Positions 12,250 to 24,200 of a stretch of 64,000 nt of DNA are shown one piece after another. The translations under genes were made by a program, and so were the position numbers. Under the pieces are notes generated by a model that had not been told where the DNA came from, did not search any database, and saw only the letters and a program-made list of their open reading frames with translations. Origin of the DNA: Atrina japonica (lineage: Eukaryota > Mollusca > Bivalvia > Pterioida > Pinnidae); assembly GCA_030159075.1 (NCBI GenBank), contig BROG01000561.1, positions 62,001 through 126,000 on the forward strand, given 5' to 3'. Within the stretch, counting starts at the first letter, position 1, and every line of letters starts with the position of its first letter.

Positions 12250-15200
12250 CTAAAGCTCATCTGATGGCCCAGACCAGGTCATCTCCCTCAATACTTTGTC
12301 CATAGTTTGCGCAACTGAAATACAGGGAAAAAGTGGAATGAAATGAAGTAAAATATCACACACAAGTTCAATTTTGAGAACCGGGTTATATGTTCATTTT
12401 CAGATTTGGTAACATGAGGCCAATAAATTGGATGGATTTTACTTGTGCAAGAAATTTGATTATACAAATCAAAACAAAATCAGTCCAATCACAATGAAAG
12501 ATATTGCTATCCAACAACCCATTCCCCTCCTAGCACATGAAAACATGTCACCCAAATTATGTCTATAGCAATGATCATGATTTATGTTCCCAAATATAAA
12601 ATGTGAATCTGTTCTGAATCTGGACATTCTACATGTAAAGTATCAAGCATCTAATATACATAATGTATACCTGGAAATTTTCCTTCCAATTTAATTTTCG
12701 CCATTTTCAGCTTAGATAAAAGGGCGAAATTAGAATGGAAGCAAAATTTTCAAGCTACACAACTGAAGCAAGGAAATACATGGCACCCAAGAAATTATGT
12801 TTATTTAGGGCAAATACTTAAGACGGGTGAATATGTTTTCTGCTGAAAACAACAAAATAAAACTGCCTTTTTATTAATGGCGAAAATTCTCTGGTAAAAA
12901 TAAAGGTATAGAGTATCAACCTGAATTTGTAGTGAAGGAACATTGGAAAAGACATCAATTTACATATACTCAAAATTATGGAGAGATTAAAAAATCAAAG
13001 GTTTTATCTAAGATAAATAACTACACATTCACGATAACTCTTGGGATAATTACTTGGCACCTTTAGGTAATTATAACTTCTTGATAAGAACAGACTTCTA
13101 TGAGAGACCAAGTACTGAGCCTAGATTCACTAGGGTTTACAAACAAGCTATATTTAACTAATGAATACTTGTCAAAGGGCATTTGTGTGACTGATAAATA
13201 GAATGGTACTGCTTGGACGCCATGAATATTATCTGTCACACAAATGCCATCAATATTGATGATAAGTGCAATTAAAAATGAAGTAACTCTGAAAGAGTTT
13301 ATTCTTTATTTTTACATAGTTTTCATACTGAAAAACAAAATAACGAGAATTGAATATCCCGCCTTAAACGTGATCAGTCTCATTATGATGGAACAGCGAA
13401 GTTCCAGGTGGAACAGTAAAGCGTATAGTTTTTCTGAATGATATATCTTGGTAAGACATCATGTTGTGAATGAGGTTACATCATTGTGAGACATCATATA
13501 TGGTACTTTGTTTATAACTTATATAAAGGCATCTAATATACATAAATGTAATACTGTCCCTAATTTAATTTTCGCCATTTCAGCTTTAAAAGGGCACAGA
13601 GTCTATTAGAGACTGATGCGGGACATATAAATATAACCTAATGGTGATACCTTGATTTACAGAAGTAAAACATAAACACAAGAATATGAAACTTTGACCT
13701 AGTCATATCATCTGGTGGTGCTAAAGACTATGAGGGGATATAAAACAAGCTATTTAACTTAATGGTGATACAATCCTAAAGGAATACAGAAATATGACCT
13801 AAAGGTGACAAACACCGAGGGATTGATGGTGATAGAGAAGATGGATGAAGATGATACAGAAGTTAAACATAAACACTTTCACATCACATCATCTAATGGA
13901 GTCAAAGGCTTCGTTTGAATTACAGACATTTAAAAAGAGAAATCAAATATCTTCAAATTTGTACATGTACCTACCCTGCGTTGGCATAAAATAGTAATAC
14001 TTGTAATTTTCATTTCCTTCTTTATTAAAAAAATCTGCGTTTACATCACCATTTGGATCTACAAAACATAAGAATAAGCAGGAAACTAAAACAAAGTATG
14101 AAATATAAGTATGCAACAAACTTACATCTTAAGCTGTAAAGGTTTTTTCACAAATAATTTTTCTAAGACAGAAGAAATTGGGTTTTTGACCCAAAATAAT
14201 GTTATTTCCAAATGGAGTGTTTACCATGACTTCTACAGTGTATAATTATAGTTTCACATTGATTTAGGCTAAAATGTGTAATTTCTAAAGATATTTGCAA
14301 ATGCAGATTTTTATTCTAACAAATTTGCATTAATTAAGTGATTATCCGTATCAAAGAATTTACTATTTGGAATTTTCATTTATTCATCTAAGAAAATTCT
14401 TGTATTTTCTCAGTGACGATAAATTTTTCAAGAAATCATACAGGGTTGAGAAATTTGCTATTTTATTTTTGCCTTTGATTAGTCTTTACCTATAAATAAA
14501 ACTCTTGGTATATATCCACCATCTGGACTATACTTTGTGTCTTTAGGCTCTTCATCATCCTAGAGAAATACAATTTAACTATAATTAAAAAGTATTCACA
14601 CACATTATATATGAAATTTTGTGATCTCGAAACTCAAGAACAGTCGTTATTACTTCCAAATTTCGAGAAACTGAGATAAATAACATTTTCAATTAACATT
14701 TTGTTTTATCTTTATCGGACACCATGTATAGACATTCTGGGGCTACTGCTTAATGGCGAGCAAAATTCATTTTTATTTCACTTCTGCTTTAAAGTCACAT
14801 TCCACGGAAGTTATTGTAATACTTGACATTTCCTACAGAAATCCATTCCTTACAGAAGGAAAAGAAAAAATTTTCAAAACAAAATTGTTGTATTAATGGA
14901 TTATTAATGAAATTCCATTGGAAAGCTGAAATTTCTTTTGGTTTATTTGTTCATTGTTGTTTAACGTTCCACTCAAGAATATTTCACTCATATGGAGACA
15001 TCACGAAATGCCGGTGAAGGGCTTCAAATTTTGGCCTAGGCACAGCACTTATGGACATTGAGCAGTGACGGTTCTTTAATGTGCCGTCACCTACTGTGAT
15101 GCAGGACCTCAGTTTTTACTCTCATCCGAAAGACAGGAAACCAACCTGCTGCGGATTGGACTCAAACTCACAACCTCACAATCAAGAGTCAAGCGCGCTA

Positions 15201-18200
15201 CAGACTGAGCCAGGAAGGCTCGAAATTCCTTTCAGTTAGTGAGATATGGTAAAGCATCAAAAGATATAACAATCCATATAAGGAAAACCTTACTACGCTT
15301 CTGATTTCTGTTTGGCTGAAGGTGTTTTCCAGTGGGAATGTGGCTACATTTCAACCCAACATAGGGGGTGGTGGAAAATCTCTGAGATACTATGTTAAAA
15401 AAGACATTACAATGTCGTGGTTACATTACCTCTGTATTAACAAATATAAAATCGTCCTTGAACTTCTTTATTTCTTCAGATTCAGCAAACTTAGGCTTCA
15501 AGGCTAAAAAAGCAATTCAATTTATATACATGTGCAGTTAATCCAATTATATGCAAGGAATTACATGCATACAGAATGAAATCAACTTTAGAATTCAATG
15601 TTTAATTTTGTTCATATTCAGACTTTTGTATTTTCTGACCATAATTTCAAACATCTATATATTTGCTGTTTGAGAATTACAGGTAATAAGGACACCTGGC
15701 CACATGACCAGAATGTCAATATAGTAATATAAACTGGATCTGATGTTGGCAATGTAAACAAAAATGACAGACGACACAAATTTTTCCACAAAAGACATAA
15801 ATTGAATGGTAAATTCACATCAAGAAGTAAATTAAGTTGTTCTTTAAGAAAAAAATTATTTAACAGTCATGTGTTTTTGTGTCTGCTATGAAACACATCT
15901 TAACCCTTTCACCACCAAGTAACCTAATGGTATGCTCTTTTCTATTGTATCAGACCAGTCTACTATGGTCTGTGGGGTTGACAGGGTTAACATTGTCTGC
16001 CACCTTTTGTCCCTCTGTCTGTTTCTCTTGGTACAGTCACAGTTTGACATAAATTATCATTACTTTCATACTGTATATGATACTTTTGTGAAACTTACAG
16101 GAAAGGTTCATTGTGATGAGGTGCATCACCCAGTCAAGGTCATGTTCAAGGTCACACTCAAGGTCAAATGGTGATACAGTCTTCTCTTAAAATTTTTTTG
16201 TTAAAAAATACTCAATTTCCACATACTTCAAGGTGTCATTTCTTCGCTATATAGCCTACCCACAACTTGTTTTATTGACTCTAAATAATTGTTAACCATT
16301 CTGAATTTATCATTTACAGAAAAAAAATTAATATTTGATGACTAAATTTTTACAGTGACCGAATTTAAGATTTTATGATGTAAGTGTTATTAAAAATTTG
16401 GAAGTTTGGGGGGGGGGGCAGTTTTCAATCTTTTGTCCTCCTTATCCACCAGCTCTAATAAAAGTATAAAACACTTTGATACCATGGCATTTGATAAAAT
16501 CTTACCAAGTTAGCTTGAAAAATATGAGATTTGTAAATAAATGAGTATTTTTGATTAATGAATATGATAGCTGATGAAAAGAATCATAATTCTGGAAAGG
16601 GGCATAACTCTTGCATACGTAAATATCCTTTATATACCCACAAATGTGCCAACTTATTCATTCTATTAATTCATACATTCATAATGAATAAGTACCGGTA
16701 TGTAAATAATAAGAAAAATTTGATGATAAGTGTTTTGTATACCCCAGGGTACCCTTCTTCCCCTAAAGTTTCCTCAGCATATTTCTCATCATCTTCATGT
16801 AGTCTCTGAAGAAAGTTGTGCAACATATTTCAAACAATCAAAGTAAAAGTTTCTGCCCATTTCAATAATTAATTGTTTGTTTATTGTTGTTTTGAGAATT
16901 TTTCACATACATGAAGAAATCTTAAAATTATGAAATAAAAATAATAAATTTTGACCTGTGACATGGGAGAGTGTTTTCAATGTTTCATGCCTTTATTTAA
17001 GTCTCAACCGAAAAACCTTTGATTTTTAAGCTAAAATTGGTTACACCCTGTCTAAAGAGGCCTCAAGTCTGATTCTAATGAGGAATGAATCCAGGGCCTT
17101 CAGCTTGTGATGCCATCTCTCTTACCACAGAGACAACATGGATCAATGTAGTGTGGTGTGTAAGCACTTATTTATAATTACCTATCTTATCTTTACATAC
17201 AAGCTTTTAGTTAGAACAGGTCCCAAAGTCAACAAATTTACTCTATACTCAAGCTCAACTTTTATTTCATCATTCTGACTCTATCATTGTTTGTAAAACA
17301 TCCGGTTATGACTAAATAAAAATCATTAATTTTGTTTTCATTCACATCAAACAGTGGATCAACTTTATGATTTTTCCATTTAAATTTGCAAAATACCTTG
17401 AGCAACATGATATAGATAAACAAGAACATATGTGAAGATAAATTTTCACTGATAACAGAAATTAAAATTTTACAATGTATGACATTATGAATGAGACATT
17501 CTGTTAGAACTCGATGCCATTTATTTTGGAAATTCAAAGAAATAGATATAATGCAGTAAAAAACAATTGTTAGCTTCATGGCATATTTTTACATGAATAA
17601 TTTTTGTTCATGATATAACACATAAGAAAAAAAACATTTTTAGCATATTGTAAGAATATCTTAATGTCAGTGTGATGTTAATTTCTCATCAATATTAAAA
17701 TCTTACTAGCTTATGACAAGGGTAGTAATGAAGTGTTATTCTAAAATATAAATAGAATATAAGATATAAGATGTCACAATATTTTTTTGTCCCTTGACAT
17801 ATAGTCAAGAATATGATAAAATGTGTGTTCAAATACATTATTAAACACATGAAAAGTTGTAAAAGATCTTCTTTTGAAACTATTTGTTTTATTAGAATTT
17901 AAATTTTCCCGTTCCTTAAAAAATCCAGCCGTATTTCCATATGCAATGACCTTTCAGATAAACTCTTTCACCATATCAAATGTACTTCCTAATTCTGTCA
18001 GGGGATCTCGGTCCTTTACGTGCTCAGACTATGTTAATGGCGGCCGATTTTTATGTGTTTTTTATTTACTTTAAACTACAGGACGTGATTTTTATTGAAA
18101 AGTGCATGTATTATGAGAAATATAAGCTTTACAAAGCTATTTGAATTACCTGAAGAAAATCGCATGAATATAAAAATCAATATATCTGGTCACTAAAAGA

Positions 18201-21200
18201 AATTTCTACGATCTTTAATGTCATCCTGAATGCTGACATTGACAAAATCAAAAAAATAAAACTGAAAAGTATGCATACCTCATGTTTTACAATCGTGCCG
18301 CCATGTCCGGTGAACTGAGCAGTTCATGATCATTTATATCAAGAATGATAAAGCCAGGAATGCAATGGGACAAGTTAAAAATAGGTCCAGATCACCCAAT
18401 ATACCCGGTACATGGAAAATTTCAGAAACGAATGTTTAGAAATGACGAAAAAGACCAACTTTGCCTGATTTAGGTATGAAATGATGATGTACGAAAATAA
18501 ACATAAAGGGTAATAAGAATAGAATGTATATTAACTGCAAATAGTACGTGTTTATTGGACACTCAATGATCCTTGTTAAAAATTACCTAAGTTACTTTGC
18601 AATGCTAAAGTAATGGCAGACAGACAATAACCAATATTACAGGTTACGTTTGGCAAGATTGATGCAATATTACACATGTTTTTGTTATTCTAAGCCACCA
18701 GATGGTCTCTTTAGAATATATTTGAGATAAAATATTACATTAATGGGCATGTAAAATTTTTCACCTTTGACAGCTCATATCATTTTATAGTCACTTATTT
18801 CAAATTGGCCAAAAGTCATGTCCTACAGGTAAATCAAAGGTAAGTTCCTATAGTGGGCTTTTTAATTGTTCTGGATAATTGGATGTTGTTTAAGTCCACA
18901 AAGGCGTTCGGGGATCACACCACTTGAAGACGCTGTTGAGCTTGAGTTTTAAGTTAATTTGGTGACTTTAGGTCCTATTGTCACAATCCTCAACCAATAG
19001 CAATAACGCTTACCTTTACACGCACCACACCAAGATTTGTGAATTATTAGCATTAATGGCTTCTGTCTGAAAAGAAGAAAAACCAATATACATTTACAAG
19101 TAATGTGAATAGATTTAAATAATGGATTAGTCATATTGTATTTCTAAAGGTGAAACTGGTAAATGTTTTTTCCTGATAATATTGGTGAACAAAAAGCCTT
19201 AGTTACTTTCTATGGCAACATTGGCCATCTTAAGTACTGTATGAGTAATAACCTGCACTACTGTAATAATACAAGATAGATAGATTCATATTTCATTGTC
19301 TATTTTTAAATTAGCATTTGATTCAAAAAGATTTTTAAAAACATGTTGAGTTGCTTGTGTTTTGTATTTCAGCAAATTTCATATCATGTATTTCATATGA
19401 GTACTGATTACGTACACATACAAGATTAACATAAACAAATTGAGGTATAATGATTAATGAAATGTGATACTTGAAACTGATAGAAGTAGTAGCAACGGTA
19501 GTTGAACATTTAGTAAGAGAATAATAATCAGTGATCAGTGATTACAATGCTCTCCCAAGGGTTAATAGATCTTAATTGTACAGGGTCCTTTGTCCTTTCA
19601 GCTGGGAATTTTTACATCAAATGGGCCAAACTGGGAACCAAGTAACTATGGTTATTTTACTCATAACAAAATCACCACACAAAAATTTATCCTTGTAAAT
19701 TCTTTTATTTAACTGACAACTTGGTTTTCATTTGAAGACATGGAAGTTTCGATTGAGTGGTACCTAATGTTGTAAGATTCTCTTTTGTTGGGGTACTGAA
19801 TGTGAGCTGTACAGTAAACATATTTGGGAAATTGTAATCAAAGTTGGAAAAAAATATCAATATTTGCATTGTCAATTGGACCTTTTACAGAATCAACATG
19901 TTGATGATATTAATCTGTCTCCTCACATCAACATATTTTACATCAACCATATTAACCTATCCTCAACCAATCTTCTTCTATTTTTTTTTTTTTTAATTTT
20001 TGAATTTTGAATGTTGTTTTAAGTCACACAACAATTTTTCAGTTATATGGTGGCATCCAGTCTTTAATGGTGCAGCAGAGAAGCTGGTTACAATGTATCC
20101 GGAAGGGACCACCAGCCTTCCGCAAGTAAACTGGTAAACTTTCTCATGAAAATCAGCTTAGGTTCCAGTGGGACTCAAACCTGCTCTGACAGAAAGTGAG
20201 AGACTTCATGGTTCAAAGCACGATGCTCCAACCACTCAACCATGGAGGCCCCACTAATCTTCTTGACCATAGTATTAAAAATAGAGTTCATCCAAAACAG
20301 AATCATTTTTGTCCAAAAATGCAGGACTACTTCATCATCTGAAGCATAGCACATGCTAAGAATCATAAGATGTACATGTTTATGTCATGAAGGTCTGGTA
20401 GATGTGCATGTTTATGTCATGAAGGTCTGGTAGATGTGCATGTTTATGTCATGAAGGTCTGGTAGATGTGCATGTTTATGTCATGAAGGTCTGGTAGATG
20501 TGCATGTATATGTCATGAAGGTCTGGTAGATGTGCATGTATATGTCATGAAGGTCTGGTAGATGTGCATGTATATGTCATGAAGGTCTGGCAAATGTATA
20601 TCACTATATGTCATGAAGGTCTGTTAGATGTATATCTATATATCATGAAGGTCTGTTAGATGTATATCTATATATCATGAAGGTCTGGTACATGAACATG
20701 TCATGAAGATCTTGTACATGAACATGTATATCACTATATGTCATGAAAATCTGGTAAATGTTCTTGTATGTGTCATGAAGGTTTGGTAAATGTACAGGTC
20801 ATGAAAGTCTGATACATGTACATGTCATAAGGGTCCGGTACATGTACATGTACGTCATGAAGGTCTGGTAGATGTACATATATTAGCAGTAGAAGCAGGT
20901 AAACCTTAATCCAATCAAATGTTTTAACTACAGCATAAGTTCAATACTCATTCACCCCTATGATATAATTGGACTAGCCTACATGTAGATGCAAGACACT
21001 GAACATAGGTTGATGGTATTGTTTTTTATGTGAATGGATGAGAAGATAAGACATGTGTGTTAATAAACTATTCCGATTTCAACTATTTCAATTACATGAT
21101 AATACATCTTTGTTTACCATGTTTTACTAAGACTGAAATTGATAGTAACTCCGGAGCTTGTAAAAGGCCTTTTATATTCTTCTATAGATACTCACTCTGC

Positions 21201-24200
21201 CTTTGAAGCTTTCAATCCTTCCTCTAATGTCTTCCATTCAAAGTGATCACCCCATCCTACAAATAGTTCATAGATTATATTGACTTATCTCCTCATTTGA
21301 AGTTTCCAAACAGATACATGTAGGCCTACATACAAAAATAGGTGGTCTAACAGGTATCAGTTGATAAAAATTTCACTACTTTGCATATTTAAGGTGTAAA
21401 TGTGGGCAATCTAATTAAAAATCAATCTCTCGTCCCACCTGTTTTCTGATGTCGCATATACAATGTAGGATCTAACACAATCAGTATGGAGTCAAGTGAG
21501 GATGACATCACAGGTGTTATATTCAACAAATGAAAATGTGACTTATGCAATCTTGCAAGTTTATCAAATGGCAAAGAGATGTAATTTTTTTCAATATTAT
21601 AAACAACAATGAACACACAAAACCTGAAGTAGATTATTATTTTCATAACCTTGGATAGGATCAAATCACCAAAGATATTCAGAATGAATTATGCGGACTG
21701 TCGGTTTCTTTGTTTTAAAATAAAGCACTCCTTTCCTTTTTTTCTTCCCTCAAGTCATTTATATGCATTTAGACGGTCTTCTGTTGTGATTTTATGAAAC
21801 TTCAGGATAAGAACTACACATATGACCAGTACTTTGTATGTTTTTGGGTTTTTTTTTTAGTACCACAACATTTATATTAATTTTCTGTTAAATGCACATA
21901 AATCCCAGGAAAAAATCAGGTCTTTAGTATCTCCCAAACGGAAGTTTGTTTGTTTATTGTTGTTTAACGTCCCACTCAAGAATCTTTCACTCATATGGAG
22001 ACCAAATGCCGACAAAAGGCTTCAAATTTTGGCCTATGCTCGGCACTTATGGCCATTGAACAGTGAGGGTTCTTTACTGTGCCAACATGTGACAGGGGAC
22101 CTTGGTTTTTACTGCTCATCCGAAGGACAGGAAACCATAAGACTGAGGTTTGTACTTGTCTAATATATGAGCTCTTTATTGTAGAGATATTGCAACTTGA
22201 GTCAAGTCCAATAATTAGAGCGCCCTCTAACAGTCAGAGTCTTCTGATGTGTGCAATGGGCTTCAAAAAGTTTCAAGTGGTATATCGCAAATGAGGCTCC
22301 ACATACAGGTTACTAGAAACATGGCTGTTGTAAATGTCTAATCTAATTGGTTGAATTTATACACATGGTTGAGTACAATGGGTTTGTGGATAGCCCAATC
22401 CCATAACAGCGAATTAATAACATCCTAGATATGACAGCTTGATCCTGCAATAGCTGGATTAGTAGCTTACCAACATCTTATTGTTGCAATAAAACAACGC
22501 CAAATACGTCTTACCTATAATTTGGCAACAATTTCAGCATGATTTTATATTTAAGCGAGCACTTTATGGTAAGGGGGTAGAAAATGAGCTGTTACAGTAC
22601 ATACATTGGCTGCATTTAAAATAATGTTACATTACGATGTTACAATGACAAAGCTGCACTCACTTCAAGGCAATGCCTTGGTTCATATTAATTGCATAAG
22701 ACAGTGTACAGATAGAATAATCACTATTCAAGCTGTACCAATGTTCGTTTGGTGGAAAATGTAGATAAACAAAGAACTACAGTCCAAGTCGGCAGTAACC
22801 CCCAAAACGCGTTGCACTCCTTTCCGTCGTTTACCTCCTCATTACAAAGGGCAAGCTATTGATAATTTCTGTGGAATCACTGGCTAAAATCGGAGAATAA
22901 AATTTCCACAGAAATTAGCTACAGTACAGCTCGAGTGTTTTGTATATTTTACAAAAAACACAGTGGGCAAATCACCTGAAAACATATGTATGTAAATGAT
23001 TTGTATATCAATATACAGACAGAATTTCAGGTTCCTGTGCTATGAAGTAGGCTGTGGGTGTACAGGTGTAATTGAAATTTGAAGAGAGAGCTCAACGCCA
23101 GTAGTTAACTGAAATTTTGTCAGTTTAGCAGGACTGTGTTCAAGTTCAAAAGACAGATCTCTTCATCAAATTTCCTCTTAGATATTCAACATGTTATATA
23201 CATGATAGGTATTTAAGGCTCAACCACCCACTCTGAATTGGTTGCCAGACGTTTCGGCCCTTTGTCAGCCACCAGACATTTCGGCTCTTTGCCATTTCGG
23301 CCCTTTGTCACTTCGGTCCCCTATGTGCCTTTTCGGCCCCAACATAAAATGACATATCACTTTAAAAAAATTCAACTTTTAAGAATTTCCCCTACCTTTA
23401 CTATTAATGCATAATAGGTCTATAATCAGCGATAATATTGTAGGCTGAATATATATATATAGCTGCTATAATGAGTATGTTTGTTTAGAAATACTGGACA
23501 TGGCCTATGAATATCAATATTGAAGAAAAAACATCTGGATCAATAGCTCTTCTTACTATGTTTATTGTATTTTGTTTATTAACGCAATCAAAATAATAAA
23601 AGTGTTATTATCAACGACAAGTTACAATGAGCACTTTTGTCAATGTGGTGCTAAACATGATGAATTACCCAATGAACTGATATGAAGTGTATTTCAGGTT
23701 CAATTTGAGTTTCACCCGTTTTTGTACAATTATTTTCAAGTTTATATACTATAATTTGAGTTTTGTTTGTTTGCTTATTGTTGTTTAATGCCCCACTCAA
23801 GAATCTTTCACTCATATGGAGACATCACCAATTGCCGGTGAATGGCTTCAAATTCTGACCTATGCTCGGCACTTACGGCCATTGAGCAGTAAGGGTTCTT
23901 TAACAATAATAACATGCCGACACCTACTGTGACTCAGGACCTCGGTTTTTACTGTCTCATCTGAAGGACAGGAAACCAACCTTATCTGCTGCAGCCTGGA
24001 CTCAAACTCATGATCAAGAGTCAAACACACCATCAACTGAGCCAGACAGGCTCTAATTGGAGTTTATCTAAGTACAATTTGAACTTATTGTATTCAGTTG
24101 TAGTATTGAAACTCATAATCATAATGACATGTAATATATTTCACTGAAGTAACCGAAACAGATGGACCAAAAGCCGAAACGAAGTTTTTCATCGTACAAA

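Noticed and set aside
17262..17579. 105-codon minus-strand ORF
   Set aside because: Inside TXNDC12 intron 3, with no motif and no flanking splice signals in a matching frame.
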